Source: an uncultured Rothia sp. (GTDB lineage: Bacteria > Actinomycetota > Actinomycetes > Actinomycetales > Micrococcaceae). From it: 64,000 nt of DNA. Below the pieces are notes generated by a model that did not search any database, was not told the origin of the DNA, and saw only the letters and a list, made by a program, of their open reading frames with translations. The DNA lies in NCBI GenBank assembly GCA_946221065.1, contig CAMIIO010000002.1, positions 124,001 to 188,000 of the forward strand, read 5' to 3'. Below are positions 28,451-36,858 of this stretch, one piece after another. The position numbers and the translations under genes are program-made. How positions within the stretch are numbered: position 1 is the first letter of the stretch; each line of letters opens with the position of its first letter.

Positions 28451-28503
28451 GGATTATCCTTTCGGAGCACTTGGCACGCTTTGCGCGTTCTTTTATCTAA
28501 TAA

Positions 28504-28524
28504 CTTGAGTATATTACACTCAAG
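28504..28524. promoter_or_regulatory. HAIR operator (HspR binding site) and clpB promoter
   Basis: CTTGAGT, seven bases, ACTCAAG: a perfect match to the actinobacterial HAIR element. On the minus strand TTGAGT and TTAGAT with a 17-nt spacer can act as -35 and -10 boxes, with the HAIR over the -35. Confidence 0.9.
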
Positions 28525-28537
28525 TTTCTTTAGCAAG

Positions 28538-28562
28538 AGTTTTCCACAGGGCTTTTCCACAG
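28538..28562 (+). other. Two DnaA-box-like TTTTCCACAG sequences
   Basis: AGTTTTCCACAG (28538-28549) and CTTTTCCACAG (28552-28562) lie in tandem between clpB and the next gene. They resemble the box found upstream of the AbiEi/DUF559 genes. Role unknown. Confidence 0.4.
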
Positions 28563-28579
28563 GTATTTTTAGCAGACAT

Positions 28580-29149
28580 CTAGTCCAGAAACTCATATTC
28601 ACTCTGTTCGCGTGCCAGCGCCTCGGCGTCGTCGTCGGTAATGCCGGCGGCAAGACGAGCGGAACGGCGGTTCTCGCTCCACGCCAGCAACAGCACGGCA
28701 AAGGCGGCAACAAAGGTGAGGATTCCGGCGGTATTACCAAAGCCGGCAAAGAGCCCCACCAAGTCCGAACCAAACACTTGCGAAGCCGCAGAAACAGAAC
28801 GATCATTCACTCGGTCAGGTATTAAAAACCCAAAAATGAACGCCAGTACCCAGCAGGTCAGTTGTACCGCGCCCAGAGTAAAAGTGGTGGCGGGAGAACC
28901 AGCGTAGCGACGGGCGTCGCGCCACATCCAGCGCGCGGCAAGCAACAGAACCGCCAGTAGCGCAGGGCCAATACTCACCGCAAAAACAGGAATCAACGAA
29001 CCACCGGCACCAAAGAGAGCACGCCCGGCAACCACCCACAGCACACTCAACACAGCACCGGGAACGGCAAGCACAAGCATCGCCCGCCCTAACGCTGAGT
29101 GGGGGCGTTCAAGCGGCTGAGCCGGGAAAGATTCTACAGTATTACTCAC
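28580..29149 (-). CDS. Integral membrane protein, unknown function
   Basis: A 189-residue protein from a GTG start, with about four hydrophobic segments (VLAVPGAVLSVLWVVAG, PVFAVSIGPALLAVLLL, LTCWVLAFIFGFLI, ILTFVAAFAVLLLAW) and an acidic C-terminal tail. No family recognised. It is divergent from the HAD hydrolase gene. Confidence 0.7.
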   Translation of the reverse strand: MSNTVESFPAQPLERPHSALGRAMLVLAVPGAVLSVLWVVAGRALFGAGGSLIPVFAVSIGPALLAVLLLAARWMWRDARRYAGSPATTFTLGAVQLTCWVLAFIFGFLIPDRVNDRSVSAASQVFGSDLVGLFAGFGNTAGILTFVAAFAVLLLAWSENRRSARLAAGITDDDAEALAREQSEYEFLD

Positions 29150-29198
29150 ACTGTCATCTTATTCCGCACCGGTGGGATTGGGCAGGTAGGGTAAGAAT

Positions 29199-29891
29199 AT
29201 GACTTCACAACACTCTTACCCCGCTGCGGTTTTATTGGATCACGATGGCACCTTAGTTAATACGGAGCCGCTCTGGGAGCAGGCGAAGGAGCGCATTGCT
29301 CGCGAGCACGGAACGCATTGGAGTGCCGAAGACACCCGCGCGGTGCTGGGCTATTCCATTGAGGCAACCCTGCTACGCCTGCAAAAGGTGGGCGTGGATT
29401 TGCCACTGGATGAGCTGGAGCAGAAGCTCACCTCCTATATGCACGAGATTTTTGCCGAGAGCGAGTACGAGTTTTTGCCGGGTATTCGCCCGTTTTTACA
29501 GGAGCTCAAGGACGCCGGCGTGCCAGCAGCAATTGTTACCAATGCAACAACGTCGGTGGCAGAACGTACCGCCGGATTGGCGCCGGGTGCGTTTAGTGCG
29601 GTGATTGGCGATCAGCAGACGGAGCATTCCAAGCCCCACCCGGAGCCGTACCTAAAAGCGGCAGAGGCTTTGGGCGTGGATCCGAAGGATTGTGTGGCAG
29701 TGGAGGATTCGCCGTCTGGTACGCGCAGTGCGCTTGACGCCGGAATGCGCGTCATCGTGGTGCCGGGCGAGGTGGCGGTGCCGGAGGATTTGGGGCATGC
29801 GCGTATTCGTCATGAGGAGTTGAGTCTGGAGAAGGTGCGCGCACTCTTTGGTGACGAGTTTGGTGACGGAGCGTCTATTAAATCTGAGTAA
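29199..29891 (+). CDS. HAD-superfamily hydrolase
   Basis: A 230-residue phosphatase of the beta-phosphoglucomutase/phosphonatase type. Motif I is LLDHDGTLVNTE with the nucleophile Asp, motif III Lys is near KPHPEPYLKAAE, and motif IV is VEDSPSGTRSALDAG. The substrate is unknown, probably a small sugar phosphate. Confidence 0.85.
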   Translation: MTSQHSYPAAVLLDHDGTLVNTEPLWEQAKERIAREHGTHWSAEDTRAVLGYSIEATLLRLQKVGVDLPLDELEQKLTSYMHEIFAESEYEFLPGIRPFLQELKDAGVPAAIVTNATTSVAERTAGLAPGAFSAVIGDQQTEHSKPHPEPYLKAAEALGVDPKDCVAVEDSPSGTRSALDAGMRVIVVPGEVAVPEDLGHARIRHEELSLEKVRALFGDEFGDGASIKSE

Positions 29892-29904
29892 TTCTTAATA
29901 ACTC

Positions 29905-29933
29905 TTGAAGTTGATACGCCTACTGACTATAAT
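29905..29933 (+). promoter_or_regulatory. Promoter of dps
   Basis: TTGAAG (29905-29910), a 17-nt spacer and a consensus TATAAT (29928-29933), about 70 nt before the dps start. Confidence 0.8.
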
Positions 29934-30000
29934 GGAAGGTAACGAGCGGCGTTGAAAACCCGCTCCCTTTACAGAAATTTTCCAAACAGAAAGGTACGTT

Positions 30001-30504
30001 ATGTCTGCCAATAGCTCTTACACTGTTCCCGGTCTTACCGAAGAGAGCGGCCACCAGGTAGCCGAAACCCTCCAATTGCGACTACACGCCCTCAACGATT
30101 TGCAGCTTGCCCTCAAGCACGCTCACTGGAACGTTGTCGGCCCCTCTTTCATTGGCGTTCACGAAATGCTAGACCCGCAGATTGTGTTGGTTCGCGGTTT
30201 TGTGGATGAGATTGCAGAGCGCATGGCAACCCTGGGCGTTGCACCCAACGGCAACCCCGGAGATCTCGTGGCTAAGCGCACCTGGGAAGACTACCCCGTG
30301 GGTCGCGCAGACACCCAGATTCACCTGCGCGCTATCAATGAGGTGTACGACGGCGTCGTTGAGGATCACCGCGCAGCCATTAGCAAGGTGGGCGATATTG
30401 ACCCGATTACCGAGGACATGCTCATTGCACAGACCGCCGAGCTAGAGAAGTTCCAGTGGTTCGTGCGCGCACACCTAGAGACTCCCGAGGGTAACCTCAG
30501 CTAG
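30001..30504 (+). CDS. dps: Dps-family DNA-protecting ferritin
   Basis: A 167-residue Dps protein that forms 12-mers, stores iron and shields DNA in stress. The ferroxidase ligands are seen in KHAHWNVVG and in the helix with HEMLDPQIVLVRGFVDEIAERM. Its promoter is near consensus, so expression should be strong. It stands upstream of a ferritin-domain metal transporter. Confidence 0.93.
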   Translation: MSANSSYTVPGLTEESGHQVAETLQLRLHALNDLQLALKHAHWNVVGPSFIGVHEMLDPQIVLVRGFVDEIAERMATLGVAPNGNPGDLVAKRTWEDYPVGRADTQIHLRAINEVYDGVVEDHRAAISKVGDIDPITEDMLIAQTAELEKFQWFVRAHLETPEGNLS

Positions 30505-30532
30505 GTTTATACCGGCACCACAGTTTGACTTA

Positions 30533-30575
30533 TCCCCTGCTCCATCGCGTAAGCGGTAGGCGGGGGATTTTTATG
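30533..30575 (+). terminator. Terminator after dps
   Basis: ATCCCCTGC pairs imperfectly with GCGGGGGAT and is followed by TTTTTA. Confidence 0.6.
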
Positions 30576-30639
30576 TCTTCAGATGTCACATATCCGACAT
30601 TCAGTAGATTTTACCGGCACCCCTCCCCTAGACTAGTGG

Positions 30640-30815
30640 GAGCGAAGGGGAGTAGTTCCCACCCGGCGGCTCAAACGTTTCATACATGGTGCGAGCGCGC
30701 CAAAAGCGGTTTATCGACATACTGGTTTACCTGCCTGCTATGGCAGTAGTACCCGGTAAACCACCTGCCACGGTTTACGCCGTGCGGGCGAGCGAGACCT
30801 TCGGCCCAGATAACC
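30640..30815 (+). promoter_or_regulatory. Probable yybP-ykoY (Mn2+) riboswitch
   Basis: The two conserved loops of this riboswitch are present in order: GGGGAGTAG (30648-30656) and GCGAGACCTTCGGCC (GAGACC at 30794-30799). Between them lies a strong extra hairpin, TGGTTTACC with GGTAAACCA. A CCGAGG/CCTCGG hairpin at about 30850-30883 could be the expression platform. It sits directly before a VIT1-type metal transporter gene, a known target class. The 5' and 3' limits are estimates. Confidence 0.75.
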
Positions 30816-30901
30816 ACGCCCGCACTCGCTGGCTGGTTTGAGTAAGTGGCCGAGGTTCTGCGCAGATTTTTAGGGTTCCTCGGCATGATAGATAAAGGCT
30901 T

Positions 30902-32065
30902 TTGAAACTCATCATGGACCGAAACGAACTTTCACGTTCTTCTAGTTCACATTCCGGCAGTCGCCATGTGGCGGTCAAGGATCCTACCCCGCAGCAGATT
31001 AAGCGCTGGCGGAAGTATTTGGCGGAAGAGATTTCCGAGGCTAAGGTGTACGCGGCACTCGCCGAGCGTTCACAAGGGCGGGACGCGGAGATTCTGCGGG
31101 AGGTTGCCCGGGCAGAGGAACGACACCAACAACACTGGCGCAATCTTTTGGGTGAACATGCGCACCCGGAGCCACGCCCGTCGGCGTCCTCAGCCCTGTT
31201 ACGTTTTTTGGCTAAGCATTTTGGTTCGGTGTTTGTGTTGGCGCTGGCTCAGCGGGCGGAGAGTCGTTCCCCCTATGCGGAGGATCCGGACGCCACGGAC
31301 GCAATGGCGGCGGATGAGGCGATTCATGAGGAGATTATTCGCGCGCTGTCTACCAATGGCAGGGAGAAGCTTTCGGGTAATTTCCGTGCGGCAGTTTTTG
31401 GCGCTAACGATGGTCTGGTGTCTAACGTGGCGTTAGTCATGGGTATCGGTGCTTCGGGTGCGAGCGCGCACATGGTGTTACTTTCCGGTGTTGCCGGCTT
31501 GCTGGCGGGTGCGCTGTCGATGGCGGCAGGCGAATTTGTGTCCGTGCGTTCACAGCGGGAGCTGTTGGACGCGTCCTCCCCCACGCAGGTTACGCTGGAT
31601 GTGGCTCATCAGCTAGATATTGACCAGAATGAGTTAGAGCTGATTTATAAGGCGCGTGGCATGAGCGAGGAAGCGGCTCATCACCGCGCGTTGGAGCGTT
31701 TTGGGTATCTGGATTGCGATTGCGACCCGTCGCTGTCGTACCGTGACCCTGCGGAGAATCCCGACGACGAGCGCAACAATGCGGCGCTGGGTACGGATAT
31801 CGGTGCGGCGGCGGCGTCGTTCTGCTTCTTTGCCTCGGGAGCGCTGGTTCCGATTTTGCCGTGGGTTTTTGGTTTGCACGGCGGTATTGCGGTGCTACTG
31901 TCCTTGTTGCTGGTTTCTGCGGCGCTGGGCTTTACCGGCGGCGTGGTGGGCTTGCTCTCGGGTGCGTCTCCGATGAAGCGCGGTGTGCGTCAGATTGCGA
32001 TTGGTTTGGGTGCCGCCGGGGCAACGTACCTGCTGGGTTTGGTCTTTGGCGCGACGGTGGGCTAA
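30902..32065 (+). CDS. Ferritin-like/VIT1 fusion metal transporter (MbfA/EVI type)
   Basis: A 387-residue protein. Residues about 25-105 resemble a ferritin-like (rubrerythrin) helix pair with metal ligands (EEISEAKVYAAL, ARAEERHQQHW). The C-terminal half is a VIT1/CCC1 transporter (AAVFGANDGLVSNVALVMG, five membrane helices). Such proteins export iron or manganese. TTG at 30902 has AAAGG three bases before it; ATG at 30914 is the alternative. The Mn riboswitch upstream points to manganese efflux, which is inference. Confidence 0.87.
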   Translation: MKLIMDRNELSRSSSSHSGSRHVAVKDPTPQQIKRWRKYLAEEISEAKVYAALAERSQGRDAEILREVARAEERHQQHWRNLLGEHAHPEPRPSASSALLRFLAKHFGSVFVLALAQRAESRSPYAEDPDATDAMAADEAIHEEIIRALSTNGREKLSGNFRAAVFGANDGLVSNVALVMGIGASGASAHMVLLSGVAGLLAGALSMAAGEFVSVRSQRELLDASSPTQVTLDVAHQLDIDQNELELIYKARGMSEEAAHHRALERFGYLDCDCDPSLSYRDPAENPDDERNNAALGTDIGAAAASFCFFASGALVPILPWVFGLHGGIAVLLSLLLVSAALGFTGGVVGLLSGASPMKRGVRQIAIGLGAAGATYLLGLVFGATVG

Positions 32066-32106
32066 AGGCTTGTGGACTCGCAGGTTTGGTGGCTCTGATT
32101 TGCACA

Positions 32107-32137
32107 ACAGAACCCCCGCTGTAGGTGGGGGTTTTAT
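32107..32137 (+). terminator. Terminator after the metal transporter gene
   Basis: AACCCCC and GGGGGTT pair around GCTGTAGGT and TTTATT follows. Confidence 0.75.
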
Positions 32138-32653
32138 TGTGCATCATCTAAGAAGCATAGATACTAACGAACTATATCTAGCTATCCAGATATTTTGAAA
32201 CACGCTTTTCCTGAGTAACTTCTAGTATTTCCAAGCTCATAACACAACGGAATAAAAGTTGATTTAATCACATTAATCACAAATATTTATGGGCAATAAC
32301 TCGACAACAAGTTGCGCTATATTTTCGTGCCATCACCCAGAATGGAGCTGTTTAGGTCATTGATACTTATATAAACCCAGTAGTCACTCAGGCTTTGCCA
32401 GATTTTTCCCCAATAACGAATTAACGACAGACAACTCATTATCTGTAAAAATATGAAGATTCTTGAGCTGACGACACGAAAAGCAATATTAAGATTGTCC
32501 CTTTACAAGGGGACAGCGAGCTTGCAAGAATGGACTTTGCTACCTCCAGGTATCCTGCCCGGATGTCGCGCCCATCGGTAAAAGTTCACCAGATTGTAGC
32601 TTGTGGAACTCAACTACTCGCAATTTTTGAGACTCTTCTCCCCTAAGGAAACT
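32138..32653. other. AT-rich intergenic region
   Basis: More than 500 bases without a convincing gene, clearly richer in A and T than its surroundings. It should hold the promoter of the following Tat-signal pseudogene. I see no clear operator. Confidence 0.4.
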
Positions 32654-33404
32654 ATGAACACTCACATTTCACGTCGTACCCTCGCTAAGGGTGCCGCCTG
32701 GTCCGCTCCCGTGATCGCAGCAACCGCAGTTGTACCGGCTTATGCTTCTTCGCAGTGCTCTGCTAAGGACGCGGGTCTGCATAATGACGTTAAATTCTAC
32801 TACGGCGACAAGTACGATTCAGGTCATCAGACAACTGACCAGTATTTCAATATTCACATTGCAGATGCCTATTATTATTGGTCTACACGCCGACGAAACG
32901 ATTGTGTCAGCAACTTACAACCTGCTTGTGCAGTACCGTGGCGATAATCCCGGCAACCCCTCCGATGATTCAACCGTGTTCTATTCACCCACAGGTGCCA
33001 ACAATGCCAATGCAAGCACTGCCTCTAGGAGAGGCCTTGGAGCCGGCTGAGAGTTTGGTGGAGTAGACGGTGCCCCCTTCTCCTTGGGAATTGACCAAAT
33101 TGATGGCACCAAATATAACGGCACCTGGTGGGCTATCTATTTCGAAAATAATTCTCCCGAAACGATTGGAAGCTACTACACAGATGCTAATGGTTGCCGG
33201 GTTTTTCAATCCAACCCGGTAGGAACTTTCCGAGTAGATTACAGCAACGTAACCGGTATTACTGCAGATGCTTCTACAGCAACGCCCTACCAAGCAAGTA
33301 TCTGGCAGCTCAAAACTTCCGAGGGACGTACCATCAATATCACCGGATACAACTTCACTGGTGTTGAATCCAAAACCCCCACTGCTACTTTCAATGGTCT
33401 CTAA
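32654..33404 (+). pseudogene. Tat-signal exported protein, frameshifted
   Basis: The ATG at 32654 follows AAGGAA and gives NTHISRRTLAKGAAWSAPV with the family signal peptide. The first frame is lost near 32870-32895 (around TATTATTATTGG): after that the frame +1 carries the sequence (HADETIVSATYNLLVQYRG). That frame meets a TGA at 33048-33050 and then continues in the same frame as FGGVDGAPFSLGIDQIDG to 33404. So at least one indel and one stop, or two indels, break the gene. An assembly error cannot be excluded. Confidence 0.8.
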
Positions 33405-33428
33405 GCCACATCACTAAACCAAAATTAT

Positions 33429-33463
33429 TCACCGCCTGCCCCACCGGCAGGCGGTGAGTTTTT
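33429..33463 (+). terminator. Terminator after the Tat-signal pseudogene
   Basis: TCACCGCCTGCC and GGCAGGCGGTGA pair perfectly around CCACC and are followed by GTTTTTT. Confidence 0.9.
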
Positions 33464-33751
33464 TAACACTATTTTCAAGAGATTTCCAAACCCCAAGCAG
33501 AACCCTCCCAAATTGAAAAACCAGTCATTGTATGGATCGTTACTACTTTAGTAGCACGACTATTTCAACTTTTGATTAACTAATAACCGTCCTTAGGAGA
33601 ATACCTACCGCCCTTAAACGCTGGAAAAATAGAAGTAGTCGTTCCGGTGCGCTACCAGAAATAGCGCAGGGGAAACGGTTTTATGCCAAACAACGAAGCC
33701 GTAAAGCCGCAACGACGTTCGCATTAAACCAGTAAACCTTTAGGGACAATC
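33464..33751. other. Intergenic region, promoter of the next gene
   Basis: No gene seen. It holds the leader of the Tat-signal gene at 33752, whose ATG follows TTTAGGGACAATC. Confidence 0.4.
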
Positions 33752-34405
33752 ATGACTCATCAGATCTCTCGCCGCGCCCTCGCCAAGGGAGCGGCATGGG
33801 CCGCGCCCGTCGTCGTCGCATCCGCTACCGTACCCGCCTACGCGGCGTCAAAACCAGCCTACGAACTCTACCTCGCCCGCTACGTGTACGTTGAACACAA
33901 CTATTCCGACTGCCCCTCACCTTACGGGAAAGTCATCACCATGCGGATCAACGGCAAAAAACCGGATCCCGGCTACCCCGCCGGCTTCAACATCCGCGAC
34001 AAGCAGGGCACCAACACCGGGGTGAGCACCACAGCTAACATCAACTACGTGCGCATTCAATTCGCTTTCCCCGCCGGAGTGGTTCAAAACATCGCCATCA
34101 CCGAGGGAACATGGTCCGCTTCATCTCGAACCCGGACAACCATTAACGGGAAGCTCGTGGACGTGTTTAGCCTTGAGTTCACCGGCGCCAAAGCGGGAAC
34201 CACTGAACCGGCAGGCTCCATCACCCCCTGGGCAGGTTCCGTGTACGACACCACTATCACTTTCAACGATAGCGCCTGTGTTCAGCCCATCGACAGTTAC
34301 ATGTGGAACATGCAATTCAACTACACCACCACTAACGGGTTCACCCGAACACTTAACACGGGCTGGAACACCGACGCCATCCCACTGGTGGAGAAAACCA
34401 ACTAG
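33752..34405 (+). CDS. Tat-signal exported protein, unknown function
   Basis: A 217-residue intact family member. The signal MTHQISRRALAKGAAWAAPV ends with PAYAAS. The mature part has three Cys, and segments alternating hydrophobic and polar residues, consistent with a beta-rich secreted domain. No known domain. A strong bidirectional terminator separates it from the convergent paralogue at 34505. Confidence 0.83.
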   Translation: MTHQISRRALAKGAAWAAPVVVASATVPAYAASKPAYELYLARYVYVEHNYSDCPSPYGKVITMRINGKKPDPGYPAGFNIRDKQGTNTGVSTTANINYVRIQFAFPAGVVQNIAITEGTWSASSRTRTTINGKLVDVFSLEFTGAKAGTTEPAGSITPWAGSVYDTTITFNDSACVQPIDSYMWNMQFNYTTTNGFTRTLNTGWNTDAIPLVEKTN

Positions 34406-34426
34406 AGGGTGCAACCCAGGAACATA

Positions 34427-34476
34427 AAAGCTCCGCCGTCGGTAACTTCAGAGAAAGAAACCGACGGCGGAGCTTT
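34427..34476. terminator. Bidirectional terminator
   Basis: AAAGCTCCGCCGTCGGT pairs perfectly with ACCGACGGCGGAGCTTT, between two convergent Tat-signal genes. Confidence 0.9.
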
Positions 34477-34504
34477 ATGTATAGCTACTCGCCCAAGCTA
34501 ATTA

Positions 34505-35453
34505 TTACGGACGCAAAGTAGAAGAGATAATCAGCGAGTTAGTAAGCACGGTAGGCGCAGGAGCCGTACCAGCCGAAGCAGGAACGGTGTAATTAATCGT
34601 GGCGTTCTGCACCCGCGAAGTCAGAGTGAATGAATTCCAGCCATAGGAGGTATTCACCTGGACAGTTGCTGGCATAATAATCTGCTGACCGTAGTATTTA
34701 GTGCCACTCTGAGTAACCCTAGCGTCCGCGGTTGTGGTAGCAGTAATCGTACCTCGCATGGTAAGCGTACCGTCACCGTTATCCACCACATTAGGTGCAG
34801 TGATTGACCAGGTAGCACCAGCGCCACCCGTTGAAAGGTACGTAGCGCTAGCACTCTGAGCAGCTATCGGACCCGACATCGCGCCCGTCCATTTTCTACC
34901 GCTAATAGTCACGTTCTGCGTAGTCCAAGTACCGTTAGGATCCTTGGGCACCACCAGCTCAACTTCAGTAACGAAGGTAGAGCCCTTGACCAAAGTTGCC
35001 GTAGAACCGGAAATATAACCGGTTCCCGTATTGGGGTCAGTGGTAGGGGCAGACCACCAGAAGCCAGAAGTAGAAGCATATGACCCACCGCTACCCGTAG
35101 GACCGTTAGTCACCGGAGTAAAGCTACCCTCACCATTGGTGTACCAGTCAGTTCGAGTAGGACTGTTTGTTGCGTCATTCCAGTTCAAATCGGAAGAAGC
35201 AGTACCACCGGCAGCGAAATACGCGGTAGGAGTAGTCGGACGATCTGCAGCGGATTGGTTTGATCCCGAGTACCCGATAAACCCACCGTTTTTCTGCGTG
35301 GAAACAAATAAGCCCTGCTCACCCGTGGTAACTTTCTGAGACGAAGCATAGGCAGGTACAGCCGCGCTGGCAATAATAACGGGAGCGGCAAATGCGGCCC
35401 CCCTGAGCCAAACGACGACGAGAGATTGAGCGGTCAAAAGAATTCTGGTTCAC
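34505..35453 (-). pseudogene. Tat-signal exported protein, out of frame at a G6 tract (possibly phase-off)
   Basis: The long frame lacks a signal: it starts near MTAQSLVVVWLRGAAF. The other frame, from the GTG at 35453 (GAGG six bases before), gives VNQNSFDRSISRRRLAQG, the family signal peptide, and breaks at a run of six G (35403-35398). Removing one G joins SRRRLAQG to AAFAAPVIIASAAVPAYASS. The mature part of about 280 residues is Thr/Ser/Gly rich. It could be a switched-off gene, a pseudogene or a base-call error in the homopolymer. Confidence 0.75.
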
Positions 35454-35831
35454 GATAGACCTCATGAGAATAGGAAGCGATGATTACTGATACTAAAGAT
35501 TCGACAGCAACACGAATCGTATGAGACACCACTCTACACAGATATAAATTTGAATTTCCAGGGCATTTTTGCAAACTATACCGTGTTGTGAAACATAATG
35601 ATTCCGCACATTGAAGACGTTGTGAGATCATTTATTTTCCTTAAAAAAGACTTTCGCCAGTGAAGGCGGAGCAAAACCATCTGCTGACTAGGAAATTTAG
35701 GTCACGGGATTAGGGTAAAAATAACATATACTTCTTTCGTCAAGACTCCCCCCCCCGGCGACGGTCATTACCTGACTCGATAGTAAAAATTAGAAGGAAC
35801 CTACCGAGCACATCTCACAGAGTGATCCTCA
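35454..35831. other. Intergenic region with a C9 tract
   Basis: No gene seen. A run of nine C (35748-35756) lies about 300 nt upstream of the minus-strand Tat-signal gene. TTGACG follows it on the minus strand, but no good -10 box is placed 17 nt away. Confidence 0.5.
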
Positions 35832-35895
35832 CAGCACACTGTTCGGCAGGTTTGCACACTCTCGCAAGTGTGCAAACCGCGCAAACGATGTATAA
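35832..35895 (-). repeat. Palindrome family C, copy 1
   Basis: A 64-bp diverged copy of C2/C3 sharing TTCGGCAGGTTT and the inner stem (TGCACACT with AGTGTGCA). It begins 14 nt beyond the stop of the Tat-signal gene on the minus strand. Confidence 0.85.
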
Positions 35896-35909
35896 GGTTT
35901 TCACGCTCT

Positions 35910-36611
35910 TTACAGGCTCCCCGCCAACATGTTTCGCCGCGAAGTTGCCCGCTGAAACGTATGCCTCTCCCCCGCGGCGTCGGAATACACCATCGTTCGC
36001 GTAGATTCCGCATACAGCGTAGAGGTACACCTCACCTGACGGAAGTTCACAAAGAAGCCCGTGGCAAAACCACTACCGGGCTCTGCCGTAGAAACATCAA
36101 TGACCCCACTACCGGCATAGCGCAAAGTAATTGACCGTGCGGTAGTGGCAGCGATAGTCCACCCCGGAAGCAAAATATCTGGAGAGTCCCATTTCGATGT
36201 TTCACTTTCTTGATGAGCCGTACCAGCCTGAGAAGTGGCACCCTCAAACACCACGTCCTGACTAAAGGTATAGGTAATTTCAAGAGAGTCAATGCGTGCC
36301 GTACCGGGTTGGTCCGACTCCAACCAGATACCCTGCGAGCTATTGGGGTCCTGCAAACAATCGCTATTAGAGAGTATAGCCGGTGAATTGCACGGCAGGG
36401 TGTCAAGATAGCCCTTAGTTGGTCTTGTTGTGGGGTTACAGGAGGGGTTTCTACTGGAACGCGCCATCATCGTATGGTAAATCTGCGGGGTGACCGTTGC
36501 GGTTAGTCCCGAAGCTGCGTAGGCGGGAACGGCGGCACTAGCGACGACGGCAGGCACCGCCCAGGCACTCCCCCGAACGAGCGTGCGACGGGCAATTGTG
36601 GGGTCAGTCAT
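35910..36611 (-). CDS. Tat-signal exported protein, unknown function
   Basis: A 233-residue family member with the signal TDPTIARRTLVRGSAWAVPA followed by PAYAAS. The mature part has several Cys and a beta-rich look, and ends in a basic tail (RATSRRNMLAGSL). It lies between palindromes C1 and C2. Function unknown. Confidence 0.82.
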   Translation of the reverse strand: MTDPTIARRTLVRGSAWAVPAVVASAAVPAYAASGLTATVTPQIYHTMMARSSRNPSCNPTTRPTKGYLDTLPCNSPAILSNSDCLQDPNSSQGIWLESDQPGTARIDSLEITYTFSQDVVFEGATSQAGTAHQESETSKWDSPDILLPGWTIAATTARSITLRYAGSGVIDVSTAEPGSGFATGFFVNFRQVRCTSTLYAESTRTMVYSDAAGERHTFQRATSRRNMLAGSL

Positions 36612-36793
36612 GAGATGTCCTCAATAGTTGCGAGTAATTTTTAATCGACAAAACCGCTATGTTCTGTCTACTCCATACTGCCCAGAAATATATTTACATT
36701 TCAAATATCCAATTTAGAATATTGCAAAATTCACATTTTTCGCTGTTTTGCGCTGCTTTCGTCGCCCTCATTCCGACACCTCACAACAAAAAT

Positions 36794-36857
36794 CAGTACA
36801 CCGTTCGGCAGGTTTATACACTTCTACGAGTGTACAAATCGCGCTAACGGTGTACGG
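36794..36857 (-). repeat. Palindrome family C, copy 2
   Basis: A 64-bp element ending in GTTAGC/AACGGTGTACGG: outer arms GTACACCGTT and AACGGTGTAC, inner arms TATACACT and AGTGTACA, loop TCTACG. One base separates it from the stop codon of the RloB-like gene. Confidence 0.93.
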
Positions 36858-36858
36858 T

